Numbered from the stretch's first letter, positions 31,965 through 43,080 are shown. The stretch is 64,000 nt of DNA from Deinococcus actinosclerus (GCF_001507665.1 NZ_CP013910.1:867501-931500); one strand, 5' to 3'. The notes: generated by a model not told the origin, from the sequence alone. Made by a program: numbers and translations.

Positions 31965-33468
31965 ACCGGCGCGGGACCTCCTGATCGGGGTGGATGTCGG
32001 TACGTACTCCAGCAAGGGCGTCCTCACGACGCTGGACGGGCAGATCGTGGCGCAGCACGTCGCGGCGCACGGCATCTCGGTGCCCCGGCACGGGCACGTG
32101 GAACAGGACGCCGACGCGGTGTGGTGGGCGGACGTGGTCACGATCCTGCGGGCGCTGCTGCGTGAACCCGGTACGGCCGGACGCGTGGCGGGCGTGGCGT
32201 GCAGCGCGATCGGGCCCACGCTGCTGCCGCTGGACGCGGAGGGGCGGCCGCTGCGCCCCGGCATCCTGTACGGCGTGGACACCCGCGCGCAGGCGCAGAT
32301 CGACGCGCTGAACGCCGAACTGGGCGAGGCAGCAATCCTCGCGCACAGTGGCATGGCCCTGACGAGTCAGGCGACCGGCCCGAAGATCCGCTGGCTGCGC
32401 GAACAGGAACCCGAGGTGTGGGCGCGGGCGCGCACCCTGACCAGTGCCGGCAGTTACCTCGTGTTCCGCCTCACCGGCGAGCACGTCATCGACCACCACA
32501 CCGGCGCGCACGTCATGCCGCTGTACGACCCGCGCACCCGCACCTGGACAGACAAATTCGCTGCGGAGGTGCTGGGCGACCGCGGCCTGGAGGTGCTGCC
32601 CCGCCTCGCCTGGAGTGACGAGCGGGCCGGGCAGGTCACGGCAGCGGCCGCCGCTGAAACCGGCCTGCGGCCCGGCACGCCCGTCGCGGTGGGCACCGTG
32701 GACGCCCTGGCCGAGGGCCTCAGCGTGGGCGCGGCGCGGCCCGGCGACCTGATGGTCATGTACGGGTCGTCCACCTTCTTCATCCTCACGCAGGAGAGCC
32801 CCACCCCGGACCCGCGCGTGTGGTCGGTGGGCGGCGCGTTCGCGGGGCAGGTGAACCTCGCGGCGGGCATGAGCACCACCGGCAGCCTCACCCGCTGGAT
32901 CGTGGACGAGTTCGCCCGCGAGCAGGGCACCGCCGCCGCCTACGACGAGCTGTTCACGCAGGCAGCGGCCCTGCCGCCCGGCGCGGACGGCCTGCTCATG
33001 CTCCCGTACTTCAGCGGCGAGCGCACGCCGGTCAACGACCCCCGGGCGCGCGGCGTGGTGGCGGGCCTGACCCTCTCGCACACCCGCGCGCACCTGTTCC
33101 GCGCGGCGCTGGAGGGCGTGGGCTTCGGCATCCGCCACAACCTCGACGCGCTGCGCGACCTGGGCGCGGACGTGCGGCGCGTCGTCGCCGTGGGCGGCGG
33201 CACGAAGGGCGGCACGTGGCTCCAGATCGTTTCCGACATCACCGGGCAGGTGCAGGAGGTGCCGCGGGTGACCGTCGGCGCCAGCTACGGGGACGCGTTC
33301 CTGGCCGGGCTGGCCGCCGGGGTGCTCACCCGCGCCGATCTGGACCGCTGGGTGCAGCCCGGCCCGCCCGTCACGCCCGATGCCGCCACCCGCGCCGAGT
33401 ACGACCGCCTGTACGGCCTGTACCGCGAGCTGTACCCGGCCACCCGCGACATCGTCCACGCGCTGTAA
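31954..33468 (+). CDS. FGGY-family carbohydrate kinase (xylulokinase type)
   Basis: 504 residues. The N-terminal phosphate loop is GVDVGTYSSKGVL, the substrate region HGHVEQDADAVWW and the C-terminal ATP site VAVGGGTKGGTWLQIVSD. The presence of YFSGERTPVNDP fits xylulose/ribulose-type kinases. It would phosphorylate the ketose made by the three upstream dehydrogenases and feed it to the pentose phosphate pathway. It is the last gene of the operon, followed directly by a 132-bp repeat. Confidence 0.92.
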   Translation: MSAEPARDLLIGVDVGTYSSKGVLTTLDGQIVAQHVAAHGISVPRHGHVEQDADAVWWADVVTILRALLREPGTAGRVAGVACSAIGPTLLPLDAEGRPLRPGILYGVDTRAQAQIDALNAELGEAAILAHSGMALTSQATGPKIRWLREQEPEVWARARTLTSAGSYLVFRLTGEHVIDHHTGAHVMPLYDPRTRTWTDKFAAEVLGDRGLEVLPRLAWSDERAGQVTAAAAAETGLRPGTPVAVGTVDALAEGLSVGAARPGDLMVMYGSSTFFILTQESPTPDPRVWSVGGAFAGQVNLAAGMSTTGSLTRWIVDEFAREQGTAAAYDELFTQAAALPPGADGLLMLPYFSGERTPVNDPRARGVVAGLTLSHTRAHLFRAALEGVGFGIRHNLDALRDLGADVRRVVAVGGGTKGGTWLQIVSDITGQVQEVPRVTVGASYGDAFLAGLAAGVLTRADLDRWVQPGPPVTPDAATRAEYDRLYGLYRELYPATRDIVHAL

Positions 33469-33600
33469 TACGGACTCCGGTTAAAAGGTTTGCAAAAACT
33501 TTCAACCCGAGCGGAGCAAGCAGGAGAGAAACGGGTTCCGGGCGTGGAGTTGGCAACCCGGTGTCCTTCCGGGTTGTTAACGAAACAGACGGAATCCGTA
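33469..33600. repeat. Intergenic repeat, copy 2
   Basis: 132 bases that begin TACGGACTCC and end GGAATCCGTA, i.e. short imperfect terminal inverted repeats. Internally it aligns with the reverse complement of 13261-13389. It begins 2 bases before the end of the kinase stop region and fills the gap before the next terminator. Confidence 0.75.
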
Positions 33601-33608
33601 TGACAGAA

Positions 33609-33642
33609 GACCGCGACCGCCACGTTCAGGGCGGTCGCGGTC
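33609..33642. terminator. Hairpin between polyol operon and secreted-protein gene
   Basis: GACCGCGACCGCC and its complement with a short loop; serves the minus-strand gene ending at 33653 and possibly the polyol operon. Confidence 0.75.
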
Positions 33643-33652
33643 TCGTCGGGCC

Positions 33653-34240
33653 TTACTTCAGGGTCAGGCTGGTGAGGATCGCGCGGCCTTCCTCGATCTG
33701 CTCGGCGGTGGTGCCGCTGGGCTGCACGAGGGTCGCGGTGAACAGGCGGTTGTTCTTCACGGTGAACACCTGCGTCCAGCGGACCATGCCGCCCTCGCCG
33801 TCCCCCAGGTACGACCAGAGGATCGCGGGCGTGCTGCCCAGCTTGACGGTCTTCTCGCCCAGCATCCTGAACTTGGGCACGTCCTTACCGAGCTGCGAGG
33901 CGAACAGGTCGCGGAAGTCCGCCAGGGTGGCCTTCAGCTTGGGGTCCACGTCCTGCACCTGCACGGTCACGGTGGGGCGCACGGTCCCCGCGTCGCGGTT
34001 GATGAAGGCCACGTCCGCGCCGGGGACGTTCTTCAGCGGAATCCAGCCGGCGGGCACGCGGATCGAGTAGCCCTTGGCGCTGGTGGCGGTCACGGCCTCG
34101 ACCGTGCGCGTCCCCGTCGTCGCCGCGGGCGTGGCCTGGGCAGGCGTGGCGGCAGGCGGGGTGGCGGTGCCCTGGGCGTGGGCGGGGGTGAGGCTCAGGG
34201 CCGCGAGGAGCAGCGGGGCGAGCAGGCAGGCGCGCTTCAT
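33653..34240 (-). CDS. Secreted PsbP/DcrB-like protein
   Basis: 195 residues. The signal peptide ends near PAHAQ (22) and a Thr/Ala/Pro linker follows to about 50. The remaining domain has the pattern of PsbP/DUF1795-like modules: YSIRVPAGWIPLKNVPGADVAFI..., then a helical FRDLFASQLGKD and a terminal ARAILTSLTLK-type helix. Function unknown; such domains often bind ligands at the cell envelope. TACCCT lies 7 bases before the ATG. Confidence 0.8.
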   Translation of the reverse strand: MKRACLLAPLLLAALSLTPAHAQGTATPPAATPAQATPAATTGTRTVEAVTATSAKGYSIRVPAGWIPLKNVPGADVAFINRDAGTVRPTVTVQVQDVDPKLKATLADFRDLFASQLGKDVPKFRMLGEKTVKLGSTPAILWSYLGDGEGGMVRWTQVFTVKNNRLFTATLVQPSGTTAEQIEEGRAILTSLTLK

Positions 34241-34245
34241 GAGCG

Positions 34246-34878
34246 TCAGGGTAGAGCCTGAAGGTGAGCCGAGTCTGACCGCAGGGCGCGTGAGAAGGCC
34301 ACCTGACCGCCACCGAGATGCAGGTGGTGGGTGAGGCCCGCCGGGGCGTCCGAGGCGCGGTGCGCGATCATCAGCACGTGCGTGCCCTCGCGGGCCAGAC
34401 CGGGCAGCAGCGTCAGGAACGCGGCGCGCGAGGCGGCGTCCAGGAAATCCAGGCCCTCGTCGAGGATCAGCAGGCGGGGCCGGTGCGCCACCGCGCGGGC
34501 CAGCAGCAGGCGCCGCAGCTGCCCCTGCGACAGCGACTCGGCGCCCCGGTCCAGCAGGTCGGTCAGGGCGAGATGCGCCGCCAGCTCCTCCACGGTGCGC
34601 GCCTGGTCCGGTGTCAGGTCCGGGCTGAAGCCCTCCGCGCCGCTCCAGGCGCTGCCGATCACCTCGCGGCCCGTCCAGTCGCGCCGCTGCCGGATGCCCA
34701 GCTCCGCGCTGACCAGCCCGATCTGCGCGCGGCGTTCGGTCAGCAGGTCGCGCCCCAGGAAGGGCCGCTGGACGCGCCCGCCCAGCGCGGAGTGCAGCTC
34801 CCCGGCGATCAGGCGCGCCAGGGTGCTCTTGCCGCTGCCGTTCTTCCCGGTCACCAGCCAGTGCTCCCCGAGTGCCAC
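34246..34878 (-). CDS. Second ABC ATPase module, separated by a frameshift (ModF-like)
   Basis: 210 residues from a GTG at 34878. Walker A is GKNGSGKST, signature LSQGQLRR, Walker B LLILDEGLDFL. The first beta strand of this module is encoded at the end of the upstream ORF instead, and the two frames differ by -1 where they overlap. Re-reading one G, or restoring one missing G, near 34878 gives one continuous two-module ATPase. If not corrected, this fragment would lack its first strand. Confidence 0.75.
   Translation of the reverse strand: MALGEHWLVTGKNGSGKSTLARLIAGELHSALGGRVQRPFLGRDLLTERRAQIGLVSAELGIRQRRDWTGREVIGSAWSGAEGFSPDLTPDQARTVEELAAHLALTDLLDRGAESLSQGQLRRLLLARAVAHRPRLLILDEGLDFLDAASRAAFLTLLPGLAREGTHVLMIAHRASDAPAGLTHHLHLGGGQVAFSRALRSDSAHLQALP
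34248..34253 (-). promoter_or_regulatory. -10 box of the secreted PsbP-like gene
   Basis: TACCCT 7 bases before the ATG at 34240; lies inside the end of the ABC ATPase gene. Confidence 0.55.
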
Positions 34879-35693
34879 GTCCAGCTCAGCGGCCCCAGCG
34901 CCCGGTGCCCGTCCCGGAACACCACGGCGTCCTGCACGTCCACCAGCACCTCACCGCCACCCACCCCGCCCGGCAGCACCAGGGCAGGGGAGGGGACGTC
35001 GCCGTCCGGCGCGGCCTCGGTCACCACGCCGCCCTCCACCCGTAGCGTCCGCCAGGGCAGGTCCGGGGCCTCCTCGGGGCGGTGCGTGGCGAGCACCACG
35101 CCCACCCCCGACGCGTGCACCCGCGCGATCAGCGCGCCCAGCTCCGCGCGCGCCTGCGGGCTCAGGCCGTCCGTGAACTCGTCCAGCAGCAGCAGCTCCG
35201 GCGCGGGCATCAGCGCCGCGCCCAGCATCACCCGCCGCCGCTGCCCGTGACTCAGCGTCCGCACGTCCCGGCCCAGCAGCGCCCCCAGTCCGGTCAGCGC
35301 CGCCACCTCCGCCACGCGCGCCTGCGCCCCCGGTGTGGCCTCCCACAGGTTCAACCGCTCCCCGCTGTGCGCCGCGAGGAGCACGTCCCGCACGGTCTGC
35401 ACCCACTCGCGCGTCAGGTAGAACGCCTCGGCGTCCGGGCCCACCAGCCGCAGCGACCGCCGCACCCGCACCGCCGACCGCTGCACCCCGCCCCCCAGCC
35501 CGTACACCCGCTCGCCACGCACCGGGGCCACCTCACCCGCCAGGAGGCGCAGCAGCGTCGTCTTGCCGCCCCCGTTCGGCCCCCACAGCCGCAGCGCCGC
35601 GCCGCGCGGCACGTCCAGCGTCACGCCGCGCAGGCGCGTGTCCCCACCCGCGATCACGTCCACGTCCCTCAGGGCCACCAGCGGCGCACTCAT
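34851..35693 (-). CDS. First ABC ATPase module of a two-module ATPase (ModF-like), ends at a frameshift
   Basis: 280 residues. A complete nucleotide-binding domain occupies 1-225: Walker [10 protein letters not shown], signature LSHGQRRR, Walker [13 protein letters not shown], switch ATHRPEE. Residues 245-268 ([19 protein letters not shown]) are the start of a second module, then the frame runs into a stop. ModF-like proteins are soluble double ATPases. The ATG at 35693 follows TAGACT by 7 bases. No permease is adjacent. Confidence 0.8.
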   Translation of the reverse strand: MSAPLVALRDVDVIAGGDTRLRGVTLDVPRGAALRLWGPNGGGKTTLLRLLAGEVAPVRGERVYGLGGGVQRSAVRVRRSLRLVGPDAEAFYLTREWVQTVRDVLLAAHSGERLNLWEATPGAQARVAEVAALTGLGALLGRDVRTLSHGQRRRVMLGAALMPAPELLLLDEFTDGLSPQARAELGALIARVHASGVGVVLATHRPEEAPDLPWRTLRVEGGVVTEAAPDGDVPSPALVLPGGVGGGEVLVDVQDAVVFRDGHRALGPLSWTWHSGSTGW

Positions 35694-35700
35694 CCCCGCG

Positions 35701-35706
35701 AGTCTA
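35701..35706 (-). promoter_or_regulatory. -10 box of the two-module ABC ATPase
   Basis: TAGACT 7 bases before the ATG at 35693; leaderless-type spacing. Confidence 0.6.
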
Positions 35707-35790
35707 GCGGCGCGTCCGGGAGTGGGCGGCCGCCCCATCTACGCGATCCGGCAGACGCCCGCCGGGCAGGGCGCGTGCTCTGCTGCGACC

Positions 35791-36354
35791 ATGACGCGCA
35801 CCCTGCACCTGATCAAGCATGGCAAGCCGCAGTTCCTGGCGGGCGTCCCGGCGCACGAGTGGCCGCTGGCCCCGGACGCCCTGACCGAGCTGCCCGCCCT
35901 GGCCGACCGGCTGGACCCGCGCCCGGACGTGATCGTGTGCTCGCTGGAACCCAAGGCGCACGCGACGGCGCAGGCGCTGGCCGGGCAGCTGGTGGTGCCG
36001 CTGCGGCCCATGCACGGCCTGCACGAGCAGCTGCGCTACACGGCCCGCTTTCACGCCGACCCGGCCGACTTCCAGGCGGAGTACCACGCGTTCTTCGCGC
36101 AGTCGGACCGGCTGGTGGTCGGCGAGGAGACCGCGCGGGATGCCTGCACCCGCTTCACGAACGTCGTGAACGCCGTCATGGCCGCCAACCCGCAGCCCAC
36201 CGTGGCGGCCGTGGCGCACGGGACGGTCATCAGCCTGCTCGTCGCGGCGCGGCGCGGCGTGGACCCCTACCCGCTGTGGCGGGAGCTGCCCCTGCTGGGG
36301 GTGCTCAGCGTGCCGTGGGAACCCGGTCCGGCGGGGGCGCGTACTGCCCTGTAA
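35791..36354 (+). CDS. Histidine phosphatase-superfamily protein
   Basis: 187 residues. The usual RHG motif appears as LIKHGKP near 7-13, so the first catalytic Arg is Lys, and the second His is in AVAHGTV. The Ser in [15 protein letters not shown] replaces the more common S-x-R-R-A pattern with EPKA. The fold is therefore phosphoglycerate-mutase-like but with substitutions in the phosphate pocket, and activity may be changed. It lies 14 bases before the band-7 gene. Confidence 0.8.
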   Translation: MTRTLHLIKHGKPQFLAGVPAHEWPLAPDALTELPALADRLDPRPDVIVCSLEPKAHATAQALAGQLVVPLRPMHGLHEQLRYTARFHADPADFQAEYHAFFAQSDRLVVGEETARDACTRFTNVVNAVMAANPQPTVAAVAHGTVISLLVAARRGVDPYPLWRELPLLGVLSVPWEPGPAGARTAL

Positions 36355-36368
36355 AGGGAGGCACTTTC

Positions 36369-37286
36369 ATGGGTTTCACCATTTTCGTCATGGTCCTGCT
36401 GCTGCTGGTGATCATCACGCTGTTCGCCGGGGTCAAGAGCGTCCCGCAGGGCAGCGAGTGGACGCAAGAGCGCTTCGGGAAGTTCCAGCGCACACTCAAG
36501 CCGGGGCTGAACATCATCATTCCGTACATCGACCGCATCGGCCGCCGCGTGAACATGATGGAACAGGTGCTCGACGTGCCCAGCCAGGAGGTCATCACCA
36601 AGGACAACGCCCTCGTGACCGTGGACGGCGTGGTGTTCTACCAGGTGCTCGACGCCGCCAAGGCCAGCTACGAGGTCAGCAACCTCCAGCAGGCGATCCT
36701 GAACCTCACCATGACGAACATCCGCACCGTGATGGGCAGCATGGACCTCGACGAACTGCTCTCAAACCGCGACCAGATCAACGCGCGCCTCCTGACGGTC
36801 GTGGACGAGGCCACCGAGCCGTGGGGCGTCAAAGCAACGCGAATCGAGGTGAAGGACATCAAGCCGCCCGCCGATCTGGTCGCCAGCATGGCCCGCCAGA
36901 TGAAGGCCGAACGCGAGAAACGCGCCAACATCCTCGACGCCGAGGGCTTCCGGCAGGCCGCCATCCTGAAGGCCGAGGGCGAGAAGCAGGCCGAGATCCT
37001 CTCCGCCGAGGGGCGCCGGCAGGCGGCGTTCCTGGAGGCCGAGGCCCGCGAACGCGCCGCGCAGGCCGAGGCCGAGGCGACCCGGCTGGTCAGCGACGCG
37101 ATTGCCGCCGGGAACGTGCAGGCCATCAACTACTTCGTCGCGCAGCGCTACGTGGACGCCCTGAAGGACATCGCCAGCGCCCCCAACCAGAAGACCCTGA
37201 TCCTGCCGCTGGAAGCCACGAGCATCCTGGGCAGCCTGCAGGGCGTCGCGGAGATTGCGCGCGACGCCTTCGGACGCAAGGGCTAG
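36369..37286 (+). CDS. SPFH/band-7 membrane protein (QmcA/stomatin type)
   Basis: 305 residues. One N-terminal transmembrane helix (4-22) is followed by the SPFH domain (about 24-190: [31 protein letters not shown]). A long Glu/Ala/Arg coiled coil runs from 195 to 250 ([20 protein letters not shown]...). These proteins form membrane microdomain scaffolds and often partner with an NfeD protein, encoded here immediately downstream. GGGAGG lies 7 bases before the ATG. Confidence 0.95.
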   Translation: MGFTIFVMVLLLLVIITLFAGVKSVPQGSEWTQERFGKFQRTLKPGLNIIIPYIDRIGRRVNMMEQVLDVPSQEVITKDNALVTVDGVVFYQVLDAAKASYEVSNLQQAILNLTMTNIRTVMGSMDLDELLSNRDQINARLLTVVDEATEPWGVKATRIEVKDIKPPADLVASMARQMKAEREKRANILDAEGFRQAAILKAEGEKQAEILSAEGRRQAAFLEAEARERAAQAEAEATRLVSDAIAAGNVQAINYFVAQRYVDALKDIASAPNQKTLILPLEATSILGSLQGVAEIARDAFGRKG

Positions 37287-37290
37287 CGCC

Positions 37291-37761
37291 GTGGACTGGC
37301 TGCCCACCCTGGAACGCGTGCAGTCCTGGCACTGGTGGGTGCTGGGCGCGCTGCTGCTGATCCTGGAAGTCGCCGCGCCCGGCATCTTCTTCGTGTGGCT
37401 GGCCCTGGCCGCCTTCGCGCTGGGCCTGCTGGTGTTCGTGCTCCCGATCCTGCCGGTCGCCGTGCAGCTGCTGCTGTTCGCCGCGCTGAGCGTCGCGGCC
37501 GTCACGCTGGGCCGCCGCTACGTCACGCGCCTGCTGCCGGACTCGCCCGAGGCGGGCCGCGTGAACCAGGGCTCACACCGGCTGGTGGGGCAGACGGTCA
37601 CAGTCGTCACGCCCATCGTGAACGGCATCGGCCGCGTGCGGGTGGGGGACAGTGAGTGGCGCGCCACCGGCCCGGACACCCCGCAGGGCGCGCGGGTCGT
37701 GATCGTCGCGGCGGACGGCCCCACCCTGCACGTCCGTGAGGTCAACGGCACCTGGACCTGA
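37291..37761 (+). CDS. NfeD-family protein (YbbK type)
   Basis: 156 residues. Three to four transmembrane segments lie between 12 and 72, and a C-terminal OB-fold (about 95-150, LVGQTVTVVTPIVNGIGRVRVGDSEW) completes the short NfeD form. It works with the band-7 protein encoded 4 bases upstream. The start is the GTG at 37291, chosen because it directly precedes the first hydrophobic region and follows the band-7 stop. Confidence 0.92.
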   Translation: MDWLPTLERVQSWHWWVLGALLLILEVAAPGIFFVWLALAAFALGLLVFVLPILPVAVQLLLFAALSVAAVTLGRRYVTRLLPDSPEAGRVNQGSHRLVGQTVTVVTPIVNGIGRVRVGDSEWRATGPDTPQGARVVIVAADGPTLHVREVNGTWT

Positions 37762-37772
37762 CGGACACCACG

Positions 37773-37810
37773 AAGAGGCGGCCCCAGGGTGTATCCGGGG
37801 CCGCCTCCTC
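37773..37810. terminator. Bidirectional hairpin
   Basis: GAGGCGGCCCC (37775-37785) pairs with GGGGCCGCCTC (37797-37807) between convergent genes. Confidence 0.8.
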
Positions 37811-37818
37811 TGCCGCGG

Positions 37819-38400
37819 TCATCCGCGCTGGGTGGGATACAGCCAGGGGCGCAGCAGGCGCGACAGCCACGGCAGCACCGGCCAGTTCAGGAACAGCGTG
37901 GACAGCGACGCGGTCGCCAGCGTCGCCGCCCACGCGGGCCACTCGCCGGTCACGGGCCGCAGCAGCGTGGCGAACAGCATGATCAGCGGGTACACGCCCA
38001 CGATCCCCACGATGACGTTCTTCCACAGCGGCGGGGCAGGCAGGCGCGCGGGCCGGTCGAACCACGCCTCCAGACCCTGCGCCTCGCGGTACTCGACCTG
38101 GTCGGCGGTGAAGTCGTCCAGCTCCGCCAGCGCCTCGCGGTACGCCGGGGTGGCCCGCCACGCCTCCAGCGCCTGCGCGGACGCGAAGCGCACCAGCGTC
38201 ACGTACTCCGCCACCGGGCCGTTCGTGTCCCGCAGGACGTGCAGGCCCACGAAGCCCGGCTGGGTGGCCTGCACCGCGTGCAGGCGGCGGGCCCACGCCT
38301 CGTACGCCTCCAGTTTCGAGCGGCGCACGCGCTCGGTGACGACCAGGGTGATCCCGGTGGAATGGGGCGGCAGAGCGGTGGGGGCAGCGGCATCGGACAT
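37819..38400 (-). CDS. Antibiotic-biosynthesis-monooxygenase-domain protein with membrane tail
   Basis: 193 residues. Residues 15-110 have the ABM/dimeric ferredoxin-like pattern (ITLVVTERVRRSKLEAYEAWARRLHAVQATQPGF.. .EYVTLVRFASAQALEAW). The C-terminal part has two transmembrane helices (about 127-150 and 157-175). Membrane-tailed ABM proteins are widespread and uncharacterised. TAGACT lies 9 bases before the ATG. Confidence 0.82.
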   Translation of the reverse strand: MSDAAAPTALPPHSTGITLVVTERVRRSKLEAYEAWARRLHAVQATQPGFVGLHVLRDTNGPVAEYVTLVRFASAQALEAWRATPAYREALAELDDFTADQVEYREAQGLEAWFDRPARLPAPPLWKNVIVGIVGVYPLIMLFATLLRPVTGEWPAWAATLATASLSTLFLNWPVLPWLSRLLRPWLYPTQRG

Positions 38401-38409
38401 CAGCCCCGC

Positions 38410-38415
38410 AGTCTA
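38410..38415 (-). promoter_or_regulatory. -10 box of the ABM-domain gene
   Basis: TAGACT 9 bases before the ATG at 38400. Confidence 0.45.
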
Positions 38416-38503
38416 CCCGATGGGCCGCCTGGAGCCCCGGGGCCGCGTGGGCGATACTGAGGGTCCCCCCGGTCCGCGCCCCCCACTGACGGAGGTTCAC
38501 CGC

Positions 38504-39886
38504 ATGCGTATCCGCCCCGCCCACCTGCCCCTGCTGGCCCTGAGCGTCCTGTCCGCCGCGCACGCCGCCACGTTCGACGTGTACACCTTCACGCCCCCGA
38601 GCGGCTGGACGCAGACGACCGTGAAGGGGATCACGCGCGTGAGCCGCACCGCAGGCGGGCAGTACTGCCTCTTCGACCTGTACCCCGCCACCAAAGGCAG
38701 CGGAAACGTGACACAGGACTTCCGCAACGAGTGGAACACCCTGGTCGTGACACCCTACGCGCCCGACGACGCCCCCGAGGAGGAGAGCGGCGAGCCGGTC
38801 AATGGCTGGCAGACCCACCTGGGCGGCGCATACTTCGCATACGAGGGCGGCACCAGTCTGGCGGTCCTGGCGACCTTCAGCGCGGCCGGGCAGGCGGCGA
38901 GTGTCCTGATGCTCGGCAACGACGAACAGTGCCTGGAGCAGTTCGACACGTTCCTGACCACCCTGCGCCTGAAGGCCTCCACCGCCCAGACCACAGCCGC
39001 GCCCACCCCACCGAAACCCGCCCCAGCCCCCACAGCGGGCAGCCTAAACACCGCGCCGCTGAAGAGCAGTTTCAAGTTCGACACCACCACCTTCGACGAC
39101 GGCTGGGTGTCCGTCGTGCAGAAAGACTGGGTGCTCGCCCGGCGCGGCACCACCACCGTCCGCCTCCACTACCCCAGCGGCCCCAGCTACAACCCGGACT
39201 CCGACGCCGAACTGCGCGCCGCCTGGAACACCCTCGTCGCGCCCCGCTACCGCGACCTCCAGGGCTACGCGCAGAACTTCGACACCCTGAACTTCGAACG
39301 GCCCTACCTCGCCGCCGGGACCGCCACCAGCCTGGAGACCGGGGCGCGGGTATACGTCGCGCTGTTCCGGCAGGCCGAGAGCGGCTGGATCGAGATCGTC
39401 ACCCCCGACCGCGACACCTTCCTGAAGGACTTCAGACTGGACCCCGCCCAGTTCTATGGCGTGGACGACGCCCTCCTGCGCCCCCTGCGGAACCTGCGCG
39501 GCCTGAACCGCTTCGCCGTCGCCGCCAGCGACCTCACCGGCACCTGGAGCAGCAACGCGGGCGGGTACACGCAGTGGGTGAACGCCTTCACCGGCCTCAG
39601 CGCCGGCGCCACCGGCTTCTCCAGCAACGAGACCTTCGAGTTCACCGGAACCGGCACGTACCGCTGGAGCCTCGCCATGGCCAGCGGTGTCGTCGGCGCG
39701 CAGACCTTCAGCGGCGCCAGATCCAGCGGCAAGCACGCCATGAAGAGCAACTGGCAGATCAGCTTCAGCGATATCGAAGGCAAACCCCGCGTGTACAACG
39801 CCTACTTCGAGGCCGGACGCGGCGGGCAGCGCATCCTCTGGATGCAGTCCGTCGGCAGCTACAGCGCCTACGTCAAGGTGAAATAG
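38504..39886 (+). CDS. Large secreted protein of unknown function with repeated beta domains
   Basis: 460 residues. A signal peptide ends near AHA (20). The N-terminal domain (22-160) starts with PPSGWTQTTVKGITRVSR and contains the EWNTLV motif. After a Pro/Ala linker (about 166-185) a second domain (195-310) repeats that pattern with DDGWVSVVQKDWVLARRG and AAWNTLV. A third, lipocalin-like region (LTGTWSSNAGG... FEFTGTGTYRWSL... W.ISF.DIEG) finishes the protein. No enzyme signature is visible. GGAGGT lies 7 bases before the ATG. Confidence 0.8.
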   Translation: MRIRPAHLPLLALSVLSAAHAATFDVYTFTPPSGWTQTTVKGITRVSRTAGGQYCLFDLYPATKGSGNVTQDFRNEWNTLVVTPYAPDDAPEEESGEPVNGWQTHLGGAYFAYEGGTSLAVLATFSAAGQAASVLMLGNDEQCLEQFDTFLTTLRLKASTAQTTAAPTPPKPAPAPTAGSLNTAPLKSSFKFDTTTFDDGWVSVVQKDWVLARRGTTTVRLHYPSGPSYNPDSDAELRAAWNTLVAPRYRDLQGYAQNFDTLNFERPYLAAGTATSLETGARVYVALFRQAESGWIEIVTPDRDTFLKDFRLDPAQFYGVDDALLRPLRNLRGLNRFAVAASDLTGTWSSNAGGYTQWVNAFTGLSAGATGFSSNETFEFTGTGTYRWSLAMASGVVGAQTFSGARSSGKHAMKSNWQISFSDIEGKPRVYNAYFEAGRGGQRILWMQSVGSYSAYVKVK

Positions 39887-39890
39887 CCGT

Positions 39891-40337
39891 TCAGTCCAGC
39901 ATCCGGCGGTGGTAATCCACCTGCCCCAGGTGCCAGTTCAGGTGCCCGTACAGGTGAAGCAGGAAGTACCGGGTGGTCATGCCCTCCGGGAAGCCCGGCA
40001 ACTGCCGCGCACTCACCTCGTCCAGCCGCGCCGCGTCCAGACCGTCCAGGGCCGACACCACCCGCGCCGACACCTCCCGCAACCCCGCGATCAGGTCCGC
40101 GCGGGGCACGTCCCGCCGCGCGAACTCCGCCTCCCGGTCCCGCACGAACGTCACGCCGCCCAGGTCCGCGCCGACGAACTGCGACAGGTTCCCGATCAGG
40201 TGCAGCGCCAGCGTCCCCGCCGGATTCACGATGTCCCCCCGCACCCGCCACACCGACGCGTCATCCGGGTACGCCTCCAACTCCGCGATCAGCTTCCGGA
40301 GGTCCCGCACGAACAGCTCCCGCAGCTCAGGCCACAT
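39891..40337 (-). CDS. DinB-like (DUF1572) four-helix protein
   Basis: 148 residues of DinB/YfiT fold. The metal-ligand histidines are in LALHLIGN (about 45) and in LLHLYGHLNWHLGQVDYH near the C-terminus. DinB-fold proteins in deinococci are amplified and may act in thiol-dependent transfer or stress responses; the specific role is unknown. TAAGCT lies 6 bases before the ATG. Confidence 0.85.
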   Translation of the reverse strand: MWPELRELFVRDLRKLIAELEAYPDDASVWRVRGDIVNPAGTLALHLIGNLSQFVGADLGGVTFVRDREAEFARRDVPRADLIAGLREVSARVVSALDGLDAARLDEVSARQLPGFPEGMTTRYFLLHLYGHLNWHLGQVDYHRRMLD

Positions 40338-40343
40338 GACGGC

Positions 40344-40349
40344 AGCTTA
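40344..40349 (-). promoter_or_regulatory. -10 box of the DinB-like gene
   Basis: TAAGCT 6 bases before the ATG at 40337; leaderless-type spacing. Confidence 0.55.
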
Positions 40350-40914
40350 CCGGGACGAGGGTGCGCCGCAGGTCACCAGTAGGCCGCCGGGCCGGTAGAA
40401 CTGCGGCTGGAAGGGATGAAGTTCCAGCGCTGCCGCATAGGTCGTGAGCAGCGGCAGATCAAACCGGCGCTTCCGGGATCGAAACCGGTAGCGACCCACG
40501 TCTTCGAATGCCAGCGGACAGCCCAACTGCCAGAACCGCCAGAAGCCGCCGTGATTGCGCAGGCCGACGGACCGCTGGCCCGTGGGCAGTTCCGGGGCGA
40601 GGATGGTCCATCCCAGCGCTTCCGCCGCCTCTCCATTCGTGCCGTGGGGCACCGCTTCTATGAGGACAGTATGGCACCCCAGCGTGCGAGCCAATCCGGG
40701 CATCACGCTGTGGGCATTCGTGCCCAACTGGTAGTTGTTGACGTACGCCGTCCACCCTGGTGAGGCAGTCGGGAAGAAGAGATGTCGCTGCCCCAGGAAC
40801 GAGAGTGGGCGCAAACGGGCCAGGCTGCTCGTAACGTCCTCGGATGGCCCATCGAGCAGGTGGCACGCGTGTCCCTGTCCGGTCTGCGCGGTGACGAAGG
40901 CCCGCGCCGCCACA

Positions 40915-41451
<537 letters not shown>

Positions 41452-41454
41452 CCG

Positions 41455-41481
41455 CACCACCTTAGCATTTGGAAGGTGGTG
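41455..41481. promoter_or_regulatory. Palindromic operator over the Lrp gene promoter
   Basis: CACCACCTT (41455-41463) is perfectly inverted as AAGGTGGTG (41473-41481) with a 9-base spacer. It covers the TAAGGT -10 box (41459-41464) of the Lrp-type gene, suggesting autorepression. Confidence 0.6.
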
Positions 41482-41626
41482 GGTGGCGTTTGCGAGCTTC
41501 GTGTGCGGCGAGCCCCGCGCACCTGACAGGCGACGCGCATTCCAATCCGGCCTGCACAGCGCGGACAATAAAGGAGCACTCAATTTGTGTCTCACCCGTT
41601 CACGCCGCACCACCGGAGGTTCTCCC

Positions 41627-43036
<1,410 letters not shown>

Positions 43037-43039
43037 CCA

Positions 43040-43074
43040 GCGTCCAAGGGTCTGAGGGTCGAAGTGTCTAAGGT
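43040..43074. repeat. Left inverted octamer array of the four-helix-bundle element
   Basis: Read on the minus strand it is a run of GAC-plus-five units (GACACTTC, GACCCTCA, GACCCTTG). It mirrors the array at 43443-43487 and matches 30821-30840. Confidence 0.6.
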
Positions 43075-43080
43075 GAAGAT

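Noticed and set aside
33609..33642. Hairpin as end of a mobile element together with the adjacent repeat
   Set aside because: It is a normal terminator position for the minus-strand gene and is absent next to the other repeat copy.
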